In this document: positions 34,828 to 44,692 of the stretch, piece after piece
Numbering within the stretch: position 1 is the first letter of the stretch
How the letters are laid out: each line of letters begins with the position of its first letter
NCBI RefSeq assembly: GCF_036962705.1
Contig: NZ_JBALOQ010000018.1
Coordinates: 93,415-157,414, forward strand
DNA: 64,000 nucleotides
Source: Ferdinandcohnia sp036962705
Lineage (GTDB): Bacteria > Bacillota > Bacilli > Bacillales > Bacillaceae_L
Reading direction: 5' to 3'
The notes under the pieces: model-generated
Told to the model about the DNA's origin: nothing
What the model saw: the letters and a program-made list of their open reading frames with translations, nothing else
Database searches by the model: none
Position numbers and translations under genes: made by a program

Positions 34828-35023
34828 AATCAAATGCGCCTTAGCATATTGCAGCCCGATTTTTTTAGGTCCACACGATGTGGGTCACAAAGACGTTGCC
34901 ACATGATGTGGCGTTTTTAGTCTTTGTTCTTATGTCTCAAAAAATTTAATTTAAAAAATCGTGGCATCCGCCGGAGGCTTAACTTCATTCTGTCAGGGTT
35001 TGAATCCCGACTGAATAAAGTTA
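34828..35023 (+). repeat. Dispersed structured repeat, copy 2
   Basis: Contains all three modules: AATCAAATGCGCCTT with a T7 run; the nested hairpin CAAAGAC (34888-34894), GCCACA (34898-34903), TGTGGC (34907-34912), GTCTTTG (34920-34926); and AAAATCGTGGCATCCGCC followed by a long imperfect palindrome whose arms are AACTT and AAGTT around the loop TTTGAAT. It fills most of the 371-bp spoIVB-recN gap; nothing else was seen there. Confidence 0.88.
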
Positions 35024-35158
35024 TGGCTACATTCTTTAATTTGGCCTTTCAGAGCAACATTTATAACCACTAAGAGATTAAAAAAGCTACCCATTTTGGA
35101 TAGCATTACAAATAAAAATCGCTCATAACTTTGTATAAAGCTAAACAATCAAAGACAT

Positions 35159-36868
35159 CTAGTGATTTACCATTTGTCTTGCAAGTTTGCTTTCTTTTGC
35201 AAGGCTTAACAATTCTTTCGCATGCTCTTTCGTCAAATCTGTGATTTCCACCCCGGAAATCATACGGCTAATTTCCTTGATTTTTTCGGTTTCATCTAGA
35301 GGGATAACTGATGTTGTGGTTCTTCCTTGAACAGTTTCCTTCGCAATAAATAAATGGGTATCAGCCATTGCCGCAACCTGTGGAAGGTGAGAAATACAAA
35401 GAACCTGAGAGCCTACAGAGACCCCATATATTTTTTCTGCAATTGCTTGAGCAACACGGCCACTTACACCCGTATCAACTTCATCAAATATGATCGAGGT
35501 AACACCTTGATGTTTTGAAAAAATACTCTTAATTGCCAGCATAATCCTTGATAGTTCACCACCTGATGCAATTTTTGCTAGAGGCTTAAGTGGTTCACCA
35601 GGATTAGTCGAAATATAAAATTCAATAACATCTTTCCCATTTGGAGTGAATTTAATAGGCAAATCCTCAAAAAAGTTAATATCAAATTTCGCTTTTTCCA
35701 TATACAGGTCTTTTAATTCCTGCGCGATTTTATCAATTAGCTCTTTTGCTAGCTGTTTTCGAAGTTGTGAAACATTTTCAGACTCAAGCTTTACATCTTC
35801 CAAAATCGATTCAAGCTCTTCCTTAAGCTTACCAATATGCTGCTCACGATTTTGGATTGTGTCTATTTCATCCTCGATTTTTGCCGCATATTCGAGAATT
35901 TCCTCAACGGATTGTCCATATTTCCTCTTTAACTGTGCGATTTCATTTAAACGACCTTCAATAAAATCAAGTCTTGCAGGATCAAACTCTAATTCGTCAA
36001 GCTGATCGCGTATGTTATAGGAAATTTCCTCTAATAGATAAAAGCTATTGGAGATGGTCTCATGAATGTTCTTTAATTCTTTATCAATATCCATTACATC
36101 TTCGGTATGATTCATGGCTAGTCCAACCCAATCAAGACCTTTTTGGTCTCCATAAAGAGCATTATAGCTATTTTGAAGGGATTTGAAGATTTTTTCGTAA
36201 TTTGAAATCTTACTTCGTTCCTCGGTTAGTTCTACATCTTCATTAGGCTTTAGTTCCGCCTTTCCAATCTCTTTTAATTGAAATTGAATTAAATCTAGAC
36301 GATGAGCCATCTCTTGTTCATTTTCATTGAAGCTTTTTAATCGCTGCTTTACATTTAAAAAATTCTTATATACCGCATGGTATTCCTGTAATTCTTGTTT
36401 AAGTGGATTCCCGCCATATTGGTCTAGCATGTAAATATGCTGATCCTGATTCATCAAATCTTGGTGTTCATGCTGTCCGTGAATATCAATTAAAGTTCTT
36501 CCGAATTCACGAAGTATTGAAATGGTGACAAGTTTACCATTAATTCTACAGACACTTTTCCCTGATTTCGAAATATCTCTTCTTAATACAATCATTCCCT
36601 CGCTAATTTCAATACCAAATTCTTGAGCTTTTGCGTAACATGGGTGATTGTCATCTTCGATTAAAAACAGACCTTCTATTTCGGCACGATCTTCCCCATA
36701 TCGTACAAATTCCACGGAGCCTCTGCCACCCACCAATAAATGAACTGCATCTATTATGATGGATTTACCCGCTCCTGTTTCACCTGTTAAAACAGTTAAA
36801 CCTTTTTCCAATGAAATAGAAAGAGATTCAATAATAGCGAAATTCTTGATAGATAATTCTGCTAACAA
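35159..36868 (-). CDS. recN: DNA repair protein RecN
   Basis: SMC-like ATPase that tethers broken DNA ends early in double-strand break repair. Walker A GETGAGKS is at 29-36; a long coiled coil spans about 160-370; the signature and Walker B block IIFDEVDTGVSGR lies near 455. Length 569 is typical. It lies downstream of argR, as in B. subtilis. Confidence 0.97.
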   Translation of the reverse strand: MLAELSIKNFAIIESLSISLEKGLTVLTGETGAGKSIIIDAVHLLVGGRGSVEFVRYGEDRAEIEGLFLIEDDNHPCYAKAQEFGIEISEGMIVLRRDISKSGKSVCRINGKLVTISILREFGRTLIDIHGQHEHQDLMNQDQHIYMLDQYGGNPLKQELQEYHAVYKNFLNVKQRLKSFNENEQEMAHRLDLIQFQLKEIGKAELKPNEDVELTEERSKISNYEKIFKSLQNSYNALYGDQKGLDWVGLAMNHTEDVMDIDKELKNIHETISNSFYLLEEISYNIRDQLDELEFDPARLDFIEGRLNEIAQLKRKYGQSVEEILEYAAKIEDEIDTIQNREQHIGKLKEELESILEDVKLESENVSQLRKQLAKELIDKIAQELKDLYMEKAKFDINFFEDLPIKFTPNGKDVIEFYISTNPGEPLKPLAKIASGGELSRIMLAIKSIFSKHQGVTSIIFDEVDTGVSGRVAQAIAEKIYGVSVGSQVLCISHLPQVAAMADTHLFIAKETVQGRTTTSVIPLDETEKIKEISRMISGVEITDLTKEHAKELLSLAKESKLARQMVNH

Positions 36869-36898
36869 TTCCTACACCTCCTTATTCCACTCTCTCCA

Positions 36899-37348
36899 TT
36901 ACAGCATGTCTAAGAATCGATTTGACACAATTTCGGTTTGTTCTGGAGTTTTACAAATAATTAAGCAAGTGTCATCACCACAAATTGTACCTAAAATTTC
37001 GTCCCAATCTAAATGGTCAATTAAGGCGCCAATTGCATTTGCATTCCCCGGAAGAGTTTTCATAACAAGCATATGTCCCGCTGAATCAATTTTTACGAAA
37101 GCATCCATCAATGAACGTTTGAGCTTTTGAAGCGGATTGAAACGTTGGTCTGCTGGTAAACTGTATTTATAACGCCCATCAATCATTGGCACCTTTACTA
37201 AATGAAGTTCTTTAATATCACGGGAGACGGTCGCTTGGGTAATGTTGTACCCCTCACTTTTTAGAATATCAACAATTTCATCCTGTGTTTCGATATCATT
37301 GCTCGTAATAATATCACGTATTTTAATATGTCTTTGCCCCTTATTCAT
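36899..37348 (-). CDS. argR: Arginine repressor ArgR/AhrC
   Basis: A 149-residue regulator of arginine metabolism. The N-terminal winged helix (1-70) has the conserved TQATVSRDIKEL recognition helix; the C-terminal domain has GTICGDDT for arginine binding and hexamer formation. The second of two adjacent ATGs (37348) is chosen: it is 8 nt from AGAGG and begins MNKGQRH like the B. subtilis protein; the longer frame adds 21 residues unlike the family. ARG-like boxes occur in this window before artP. Confidence 0.96.
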   Translation of the reverse strand: MNKGQRHIKIRDIITSNDIETQDEIVDILKSEGYNITQATVSRDIKELHLVKVPMIDGRYKYSLPADQRFNPLQKLKRSLMDAFVKIDSAGHMLVMKTLPGNANAIGALIDHLDWDEILGTICGDDTCLIICKTPEQTEIVSNRFLDML

Positions 37349-37511
37349 CATGAATTCCTCTCTCTCGTAAAATCGTCGATTATTACCTCTTATGTTAGCC
37401 GATTCTGACAAAATTGTACATTTTTTTTAATGATTTTAAGGTTAACAATATGAATGAGGTAAAAATTTTTTCATGAAGAAAGAGGACAGCACAGTGGCTA
37501 TCCCCTTTACA

Positions 37512-38345
37512 TTATGATTTATCATTCTTTAAATTTGCATGTGCACTTTCAACAACTTCTTGTTGGGAAACAGGTAATTTGTTTTTACCGACTTCTACTG
37601 GTCCATTCCAGCGTAAATGAAGTAAAAATTCGATATTTCCTTCCCCACCAGTAATTGGTGAGTATGATAAATTGATGCAATCATACCCTTCCTTCAAGGA
37701 AAATTCAATCATATGTGTCAGTACAGCCTCATGAATTTTGGGCTCACGCACAATTCCCTTTTTACCCACCTGCTCCTTACCGGCTTCAAATTGTGGTTTT
37801 ACAAGAGCTACAACATCACTATTTGGTACGAGAAGTGTTTTTAAAACAGGTAAAATCAAGCGTAATGAGATAAAGGATACATCGATTGTAGCAAACTCCG
37901 GTAAACCACTTTGGAGGTCAGCTTGCGTTACATACCTAAAGTTTGTCCTTTCCATAACGACAACACGTTCATCCTGGCGTAGCTTCCAAGCAAGTTGGTT
38001 ATATCCGACATCAAGAGCATATGATTTCTTGACGCCATTTTGAAGGGCACAATCCGTAAAGCCTCCAGTGGAGGAGCCAACATCAATCATGATTTTATCC
38101 TTTATATGTAGATCAAATTCCTTTATGGCTTTCTCAAGCTTTAACCCACCTCTGCTAACATAGGGAATAACATTTCCCTTGACAGTGAGCGGAATATCAA
38201 TTTCTACTTTTTCTCCTGGTTTATCAAGACGCTCTTCTTTTGTATAAACGAGTCCAGCCATAATTGAACGCTTCGCTTTTTCCCTTGTTTCAATTAACCC
38301 ACGTTCAACTAATAATACATCGAGTCTTTCTTTTTTTGTACCCAT
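37512..38345 (-). CDS. tlyA: TlyA-family rRNA 2'-O-methyltransferase/hemolysin-like protein (YqxC)
   Basis: A 277-residue protein with an N-terminal S4 RNA-binding domain (1-60, RLDVLLVERGL) and a Rossmann FtsJ-type methyltransferase domain (SAM motif DVGSSTGGFTD near 90). The mycobacterial relative methylates cytidines of both rRNAs. It starts 2 nt after the dxs stop, so the two genes are coupled, as in B. subtilis. Confidence 0.92.
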   Translation of the reverse strand: MGTKKERLDVLLVERGLIETREKAKRSIMAGLVYTKEERLDKPGEKVEIDIPLTVKGNVIPYVSRGGLKLEKAIKEFDLHIKDKIMIDVGSSTGGFTDCALQNGVKKSYALDVGYNQLAWKLRQDERVVVMERTNFRYVTQADLQSGLPEFATIDVSFISLRLILPVLKTLLVPNSDVVALVKPQFEAGKEQVGKKGIVREPKIHEAVLTHMIEFSLKEGYDCINLSYSPITGGEGNIEFLLHLRWNGPVEVGKNKLPVSQQEVVESAHANLKNDKS

Positions 38346-38347
38346 GC

Positions 38348-40246
38348 CTACACTCTTTTCTTCTTAGGTACGAGCTTATGAATACGTTCAACCACATTCT
38401 CTGTCGTCATTCCAATTTCACCAAGTAGGTCATTTACAGATCCATGCTCGATAAATTGATCTGGAATTCCCATTCGATCAATTTTTGCATTTTGATATTC
38501 ATGCTCATTGGCAAATTCAAGTACCGAACTTCCAAATCCACCCAACAAGACTGATTCCTCAATAGTTAATACAGGAAGATTTGAACCCAAAATTTGATGC
38601 ATCATATCATTATCAAGCGGTTTAATAAAGCGAGCATTTACGACTCTTACTGAAATATCTTCTTTTTCGAGTAACTCTGCTGCTTCAAGTGCCATCGGAA
38701 TCGTAGTCCCAAACGTTAAAATAACAGCATCTGTGCCGGGCTTTACAACCTCCCAAGAACCAATTGGAATAAGCTTAAGCTCTTCATCCATTTCGACTCC
38801 AAGACCGTTTCCTCTCGCATATCGTAATGCAATAGGACCGTCATCGTAATGAATAGCCGTATTTACCATATGCTGACCCTCATTCTCATCCTTTGGCATC
38901 ATGATGACCATATTAGGCATATGTCTTAAGAAGGCAATATCGAACACACCTTGATGTGTTTCCCCATCTGCCCCTACCAAACCAGAACGATCGATCCCAA
39001 TGAATACATTCAGATTTTGACGACAAACATCGTGCAAGACCTGGTCATATGCTCTTTGTAAAAACGTCGAATAAATTGCGAGAAACGGCTTCAGACCTTG
39101 CGTTGCAAGGCCAGCAGCCATCGTAGTTGCATGCTGTTCAGCAATTCCCACATCGTACATGCGATCTGGAAATTCATTCGCAAATTTTTCAAGCTTTGAA
39201 CCTACGGGCATAGCAGGTGTAATTGCGACAATTCGCTGATCATTTTTTGCTAGCTTCCGAACGGCCTCACTAATAACAGCACTCCATGCTGGAGGTGCAT
39301 TTACCGGTTTTACGAAATCGCCTGTTTCAATTTTATATGGGCCTGTTCCATGCCATGTACCTACTTTGTCTGTTTCAGCAGGAGTATAGCCTTTTCCTTT
39401 TTTCGTAATCACATGGACTAGTACTGGGCCCTTTGTTTTCTTTGCATATTGAAGAGTTTCAAATAAATCCTCAAAATTATGTCCATCAATCGGACCTAGG
39501 TATGTGAATCCTAGTTCCTCAAAGAAGACTCCAGATACAAGAAGATATTTAAGACTATCTTTCACACGCTCAGCTGTTGCTGCAAGTTTTCCACCTACAG
39601 CTGGGATTTTCTTGAGTAAGAGTTCAAGCTCATCTTTTACCCAGTTATATTTACCTGCTGTACGTAATCTCGCAAGGACATGATGAAGAGCACCTACATT
39701 TGGTGCTATTGACATTTCATTGTCATTTAGAATGACAATCATGTCTTTCATTTCATGTCCGATATGATTTAATGCTTCCAGTGCCATCCCACCCGTTAAG
39801 GCACCATCACCAATGATGGGAACGACAAATTCCTTAGTTCCTTTTACATCACGTGCAACAGCCATTCCCATCGCTGCGGAAAGACTCGTTGAGCTATGTC
39901 CAGTTTCCCAAACGTCATGCTCACTTTCAACACGCTTCGGAAACCCACATAGCCCTTTATATTGACGCAATGTATCAAATTCACAAGCCCGTCCTGTCAA
40001 AATTTTATGTACATAGGACTGGTGTCCAACATCCCAGATAAATTTATCCTTTGGACTGTTAAACTCCTTATGTAATGCAATTGTTAATTCAACAACGCCA
40101 AGGTTAGGGCCAATATGTCCACCGGTCTTTGAAAGTTTCTCTATTAAAAATTGACGGATATCCTGACTCAAATTATTCAATTCGTCTATAGACATATTTT
40201 TAAGGAACTTAGGGTCTTTAATACTTAGAAGATCCAAAGGTTTCAC
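38348..40246 (-). CDS. dxs: 1-deoxy-D-xylulose-5-phosphate synthase
   Basis: First enzyme of the MEP isoprenoid pathway: pyruvate plus glyceraldehyde-3-phosphate. GGHIGPNLG marks the substrate His near 45; the thiamine diphosphate motif begins GDGALTGG near 150; the DRAG-like segment reads IDRSGLVGADG near 430. The start is taken as GTG at 40246; a TTG three codons later would give the shorter MDLLSI-type N terminus of B. subtilis. It lies next to ispA in the same pathway. Confidence 0.96.
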   Translation of the reverse strand: MKPLDLLSIKDPKFLKNMSIDELNNLSQDIRQFLIEKLSKTGGHIGPNLGVVELTIALHKEFNSPKDKFIWDVGHQSYVHKILTGRACEFDTLRQYKGLCGFPKRVESEHDVWETGHSSTSLSAAMGMAVARDVKGTKEFVVPIIGDGALTGGMALEALNHIGHEMKDMIVILNDNEMSIAPNVGALHHVLARLRTAGKYNWVKDELELLLKKIPAVGGKLAATAERVKDSLKYLLVSGVFFEELGFTYLGPIDGHNFEDLFETLQYAKKTKGPVLVHVITKKGKGYTPAETDKVGTWHGTGPYKIETGDFVKPVNAPPAWSAVISEAVRKLAKNDQRIVAITPAMPVGSKLEKFANEFPDRMYDVGIAEQHATTMAAGLATQGLKPFLAIYSTFLQRAYDQVLHDVCRQNLNVFIGIDRSGLVGADGETHQGVFDIAFLRHMPNMVIMMPKDENEGQHMVNTAIHYDDGPIALRYARGNGLGVEMDEELKLIPIGSWEVVKPGTDAVILTFGTTIPMALEAAELLEKEDISVRVVNARFIKPLDNDMMHQILGSNLPVLTIEESVLLGGFGSSVLEFANEHEYQNAKIDRMGIPDQFIEHGSVNDLLGEIGMTTENVVERIHKLVPKKKRV

Positions 40247-40295
40247 TCACTTTCATTTACTATTAGCGCATTTCATATACTTTGATTGAGTATAT

Positions 40296-41189
40296 TTAAT
40301 GATCTCTAGATGCGATTAGATTGCACATATAGTCTAGTATATCATGTTTCATATCAACACTATATAAAAACCGTTTTGCTTCATCTGTATGAAAAGTTAA
40401 TTTTTCCTTTGCACCTTCAAGCGTTAATAAAGCAGGATATGTATTTTTATGATTGCCTGTATCACTGCCGACCGGTTTCCCAAGTACAACTTCTGTGCCT
40501 TCAATATCTAAAATGTCATCACGAATTTGAAAAGCTAAGCCTAAATGATGAGCAAATTGTGTGAGCTTATCGAGCTGTTCACTAGTAGCATCTGCAAGAA
40601 TTGCCCCTGCAATTACACTATATGCTAATAATTTTCCAGTTTTATGGCGATGAATGTATTCTAGTTCTTCTAGGTTTAAGACTGCTCCTTCACCTTCCAT
40701 ATCAGCAACCTGTCCACCAACCATTCCTTCAGGTCCTGAGGCTTTTGCTAACTCAGTAATGAGTAAAAGCTTCTTTTCAGGGGAGATGTGGTCTCTCATG
40801 GATTCAGAAATTACCTGAAAGCTATAAGTCAAAAGGGCGTCCCCTGCTAAAATCGCGATTGCTTCTCCAAAGACCTTATGATTGGTTGGCTTTCCCCTAC
40901 GAAGATCATCATCATCCATACTTGGAAGATCATCATGAACAAGGGAATACGTATGAATCATTTCAATTGCACAAGCAGTTGGCAATCCAATATTCTCATC
41001 TTTACCAAAGGAACGAAGCGTCCCTAACAGCAATAACGGGCGAATTCGTTTCCCACCTGCTTCAAGCGAATATTGCATGGCATCCTTGATGTTTTGCGGA
41101 GCTGATAAGTGTGAAATATACGTTGGCAGCTGCTCTTCAATATTCTTCTTTTGTACGTTTAAAAATTGCTCTACCTCAGTTTGTCTCAC
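40296..41189 (-). CDS. ispA: Farnesyl diphosphate synthase
   Basis: Short-chain all-trans prenyl synthase, 297 residues. The first Asp-rich motif DDLPSMDDDD spans 86-95 and the second, DDILD, lies near 228; both bind magnesium-diphosphate. GGKRIRP at 45-51 is the IPP site. It follows xseB by 2 bp and precedes dxs, grouping isoprenoid genes with DNA repair genes as in B. subtilis. Confidence 0.96.
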   Translation of the reverse strand: MRQTEVEQFLNVQKKNIEEQLPTYISHLSAPQNIKDAMQYSLEAGGKRIRPLLLLGTLRSFGKDENIGLPTACAIEMIHTYSLVHDDLPSMDDDDLRRGKPTNHKVFGEAIAILAGDALLTYSFQVISESMRDHISPEKKLLLITELAKASGPEGMVGGQVADMEGEGAVLNLEELEYIHRHKTGKLLAYSVIAGAILADATSEQLDKLTQFAHHLGLAFQIRDDILDIEGTEVVLGKPVGSDTGNHKNTYPALLTLEGAKEKLTFHTDEAKRFLYSVDMKHDILDYMCNLIASRDH

Positions 41190-41191
41190 TA

Positions 41192-41425
41192 TTATTCTTC
41201 CTCCTGAATCGTAAACGGCTCAAGTTCGCCATCTTCACGCAAAATTTGCTCCATTTGCTTTTCAACGTGCTGAAGCTTGTCATGACAAAGCTTTGAAAGC
41301 TTCATTCCATCTTGGAAATAAGTGATTGCTTTTTCTAATGGGACATCCCCTTCTTCAAGACGCTCAACAATATGTTCGAGCTGCTCCATTGCTTCCTCAA
41401 AGGATAATACCTTCTCTTCACTCAT
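41192..41425 (-). CDS. xseB: Exodeoxyribonuclease VII small subunit
   Basis: A 77-residue helical protein with the family core SFEEAMEQLEHIVERLEEGDVPLE. It joins XseA in the single-strand-specific nuclease. It is directly adjacent to xseA, with the start codon touching the xseA stop. Confidence 0.96.
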   Translation of the reverse strand: MSEEKVLSFEEAMEQLEHIVERLEEGDVPLEKAITYFQDGMKLSKLCHDKLQHVEKQMEQILREDGELEPFTIQEEE

Positions 41426-42772
41426 TTACTGTCTCTCCTCTATCTCAATTACTTCACAGTCAAGATGACCGTCCTTAAGCTTCACCTTGATTCGATTCCC
41501 CATTTCAACTTGCTGTACACTTTTCACTATATGTTCTTCCTGATCGTATACAAGGCTATAGCCACGGTCCATGATTTTTAATGGACTAAGTGCTTCAAGC
41601 TTTGCTACTGTCGATGAAAAGACATATTGCTTTTGTTTTAAAATTTGTGCAAATTCCTTTAATAGCATTTTCGTATTTAGGTCCTGCTTTTGCTTTGCTT
41701 GAATAAGCTTTGCACTTGGATGGTTATGCTGCAATCTTAGCTTTAGCTTTTGAAATTCCTCTTGCTTACGAGCAATTGCCATAACACCTTCTCTTTCTAA
41801 ACGTTCTACCAAGCGATCAAGCTGTTGCTCTTTCTGATCATAGAGATTCTTTGGAAAACGAAAAGCATAGGATTTTTTTAATGTATCTAATCGTTTCGTA
41901 TCATTTACCAGTTTTTCCTTCATAGCACGTAATAGACGTGTGTGTCTCACTAATAAACGTTCTGAAAGCTCGGCCATATGCGGAACAGCCAATTCCGCTG
42001 CCGCTGTTGGTGTAGGTGCACGTAGATCCGCAACAAAATCAGCAATCGTAATATCTGTCTCATGTCCTACCGCTGAAATAATCGGAACCTTCGACTGAAA
42101 AATCGCGCGTGCAACAATTTCCTCATTAAATGCCCAAAGCTCCTCAATCGAACCACCACCACGTCCAACAATAAGTACGTCAATTTTTCCAAATTCATTC
42201 GCTTTTTGTATGGTCTTTACTATGGAAGGTCCTGCATTGACACCTTGGACTAAAGCAGGAAAAACAATGACCTTTGCAATCGGATATCTACGTCTTATCG
42301 TTGTGATAATATCCCGGATTGCTGCACCTGTCGGCGATGTAACAATCCCAATATAATGAGGGATTTTTGGAATTGGCTTTTTATACTTTTGCGAAAAAAG
42401 CCCTTCTGCCTCAAGACGCTTTTTCATTTCTTCATAGGCTAAATATAAATTCCCGATTCCGTCAGGCTGCATTTCTTTTACATAGAGCTGATAATTACCG
42501 TTCGATTCAAATACTGTAACCTCACCGCGGAGTAATACTTTCATCCCGTTTTCAGGGGTAAACTTCAACTCACGGTTGTAGCCAGCAAACATAACAGCTT
42601 GAATTCGTGCTTGTTGGTCCTTGATTGTAAAATACATATGCCCACGACTGTGTGCTTTAAAATTTGAAATTTCCCCCTTCACCCAAATATCTTGAAGGTG
42701 CGGGTCGGCATCAAATTTACGCTTAATATACTTGGTTAGAGCTGTTACGGTTAAATAACGATTTTGTTCCAT
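41426..42772 (-). CDS. xseA: Exodeoxyribonuclease VII large subunit
   Basis: Catalytic subunit, 448 residues. An N-terminal OB fold (about 1-100, WVKGEISNFK) precedes the nuclease domain with TSPTGAAIRDI near 140, GRGGGSIEELWAFN near 192 and the SAVGHETD block near 230, followed by a coiled coil. It lies 12 bp after folD. Confidence 0.97.
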   Translation of the reverse strand: MEQNRYLTVTALTKYIKRKFDADPHLQDIWVKGEISNFKAHSRGHMYFTIKDQQARIQAVMFAGYNRELKFTPENGMKVLLRGEVTVFESNGNYQLYVKEMQPDGIGNLYLAYEEMKKRLEAEGLFSQKYKKPIPKIPHYIGIVTSPTGAAIRDIITTIRRRYPIAKVIVFPALVQGVNAGPSIVKTIQKANEFGKIDVLIVGRGGGSIEELWAFNEEIVARAIFQSKVPIISAVGHETDITIADFVADLRAPTPTAAAELAVPHMAELSERLLVRHTRLLRAMKEKLVNDTKRLDTLKKSYAFRFPKNLYDQKEQQLDRLVERLEREGVMAIARKQEEFQKLKLRLQHNHPSAKLIQAKQKQDLNTKMLLKEFAQILKQKQYVFSSTVAKLEALSPLKIMDRGYSLVYDQEEHIVKSVQQVEMGNRIKVKLKDGHLDCEVIEIEERQ

Positions 42773-42784
42773 TCTAACCGATCC

Positions 42785-43651
42785 CTACTTCCTTGAAAGA
42801 AGGGCAACATTCTTTGATGATTGAACTGTATTATGCAGAAGCATTGTAATCGTCATTGGTCCGACGCCCCCAGGTACTGGTGTAATATAGCTTGCTTTTT
42901 TCTTTGCATCATCAAACACAACGTCACCAACAAGCTTTCCAGTTGATTCAAGACGATTAACGCCAACATCAATCACAACTGCACCTTCTTTAATATAGTC
43001 AGCAGGAATAAAATTCGCCTTACCAACAGCAGCAACTAAAATATCAGCTTGAAGAGTCATTTCTTTTAGATTTGTCGTTTTTGAATGGCAATAGGTCACG
43101 GTAGCATTTTCTTTAAGGAAGAGCTGACCAACAGGTTTTCCAACAATATTACTTCTTCCAACAACAACGACATGCTTCCCTTCAATAGAAATCTGCTTCG
43201 ATTTCACCATTTCAATAATTCCAAATGGTGTACACGGAAGGAAGGCATCTTGTCCAGTCATCATTCGTCCAATATTAATTGGATGGAAGCCATCTACATC
43301 TTTTTCAGGTGAGATTTTTTCGATAACAGCTGTTTCATTAATTGTTTTTGGCAATGGTAATTGAACAAGAATTCCATGGATAGATGGATCTTGATTTAGG
43401 CGGTCAATTTCCCCAAGTAAAAATTCTTCTGTGATCGTCTCCGGATATTCAAGCATTAAAGAATGAATGCCAGTTTCCTTACACGCTTTATCTTTTCCTT
43501 TTACATAGGATCTTGAAGCTGGGTCATTACCAACCAAAAGCACAGCTAAACCTGGTATGATTCCTTCCTGTGATAACTTCTGTACTTCCTTTGCAAGTTC
43601 GTTGCGTTTTGTTTGTGCTAATTCTTTCCCACTAATTATCTCTGCTGCCAT
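42785..43651 (-). CDS. folD: Bifunctional methylenetetrahydrofolate dehydrogenase/cyclohydrolase
   Basis: Interconverts methylene-, methenyl- and formyl-tetrahydrofolate. YVKGKDKACKE carries the catalytic Lys near residue 55; PEKDVDGFHP near 120 and GRSNIVGKP near 165 are substrate and NADP motifs. The ATG at 43651 has GGGAG upstream; a TTG two codons before is not supported. Part of nusB-folD-xseA-xseB-ispA-dxs. Confidence 0.97.
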   Translation of the reverse strand: MAAEIISGKELAQTKRNELAKEVQKLSQEGIIPGLAVLLVGNDPASRSYVKGKDKACKETGIHSLMLEYPETITEEFLLGEIDRLNQDPSIHGILVQLPLPKTINETAVIEKISPEKDVDGFHPINIGRMMTGQDAFLPCTPFGIIEMVKSKQISIEGKHVVVVGRSNIVGKPVGQLFLKENATVTYCHSKTTNLKEMTLQADILVAAVGKANFIPADYIKEGAVVIDVGVNRLESTGKLVGDVVFDDAKKKASYITPVPGGVGPMTITMLLHNTVQSSKNVALLSRK

Positions 43652-43704
43652 TTTCAACTCTCCCTTTATACATCAAACAATTTTTGAGTTATACATAGGT
43701 ATGA

Positions 43705-44097
43705 TCACTTCAATAATGTATCTTTTATTTTCGATAGAATCGCATTGATGAAACGACTAGAGCTATCATCACCAAATTCTTTGGCGAGCTCAATTGCCTC
43801 ATCAATACTTACTTTTACGGGAATTTCCTCTACATATTTCATTTCAAAAACAGCAATTCGTAAAATCGACCGGTCCACATTTGCAAGTCTTTCTAAATTC
43901 CATTTTTCTAGATGCTCTCGTAATAACTCATCAATTTCTTCTTTATGTTCGACAACTCCATGAACGAGTTGCTCCAGGAAAGGATCAGAAGACTCTTCTT
44001 CCAATACGCTTTCAATCGCTTCCTTCGGATCACTCTCGCTTACATCAACCTGAAATAACGATTGCAAAGCCTTCTGTCTAGCTGTACGTCTTTTCAT
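43705..44097 (-). CDS. nusB: Transcription antitermination factor NusB
   Basis: An all-helical, 130-residue RNA-binding protein of the rRNA antitermination complex. RRTARQKALQSLFQ starts the first helix and RLANVDRSILRIAVFEM is the conserved core. Position between yqhY and folD matches B. subtilis. Confidence 0.96.
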   Translation of the reverse strand: MKRRTARQKALQSLFQVDVSESDPKEAIESVLEEESSDPFLEQLVHGVVEHKEEIDELLREHLEKWNLERLANVDRSILRIAVFEMKYVEEIPVKVSIDEAIELAKEFGDDSSSRFINAILSKIKDTLLK

Positions 44098-44211
44098 ACT
44101 AATTATTTCTCCTTTATGTATATAAAACTTTTGTCCCTATCAGTTACATTCCAATAACATGATAATATCATAAAATAATTTCAAAATAAAAACCAATCCT
44201 TAAATGGAAGA

Positions 44212-44249
44212 ATAAAAATAAAAAAGTCTGATAGCGTTTGCCATCAGAC
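44212..44249 (-). terminator. Intrinsic terminator of yqhY
   Basis: GTCTGAT (44226-44232) pairs with ATCAGAC (44243-44249), with a long T-rich run after it on the minus strand. Confidence 0.85.
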
Positions 44250-44262
44250 AGTTCTCACTTGC

Positions 44263-44673
44263 TTACATTTCTTCTTCGATTTGAACTTCCGGTTTTTGGG
44301 ATTCAAATAAGACACCAACAACGTGGATGTTTACCTCATTTGCATCTAGAGCTGTCATATTCAATAAAGCTTGACGTACATTGTCTTGAATTTGACGAGC
44401 AACGTTAGGAATGGATACGCCAAAGTTCATGACACAGAATACATCCACAATAATACCTGTTTCTGTTAATTCAACTTTAACACCTTTTCCATGATTTTTC
44501 TTTCCAAGTTTCTCAACTACACCTGTAGCAAAGTTACCTCTCATTGAAGCTACTCCTTCAACCTCTGAAGAAGCGATACCTGCAATTACTTCGATTACCT
44601 CTGGTGCGATTTCAACCTTACCAAGACTGTTGCTACCTTGATTCATTTCTAAAATATTCGTTTCCGCTGCCAT
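44263..44673 (-). CDS. yqhY: Asp23/Gls24 family envelope stress protein YqhY
   Basis: A Gls24-domain protein of about 136 residues (GKVEIAPEVIEVIAGIASSEVEGVA core) next to the acetyl-CoA carboxylase genes, its normal neighbour in Bacillus. In B. subtilis loss of YqhY disturbs fatty acid synthesis, which fits the location. The ATG at 44673 lies 9 nt after GGAGG; a TTG two codons upstream is rejected. A terminator follows. Confidence 0.93.
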   Translation of the reverse strand: MAAETNILEMNQGSNSLGKVEIAPEVIEVIAGIASSEVEGVASMRGNFATGVVEKLGKKNHGKGVKVELTETGIIVDVFCVMNFGVSIPNVARQIQDNVRQALLNMTALDANEVNIHVVGVLFESQKPEVQIEEEM

Positions 44674-44692
44674 CAGCAAGCACCTCCTATAT

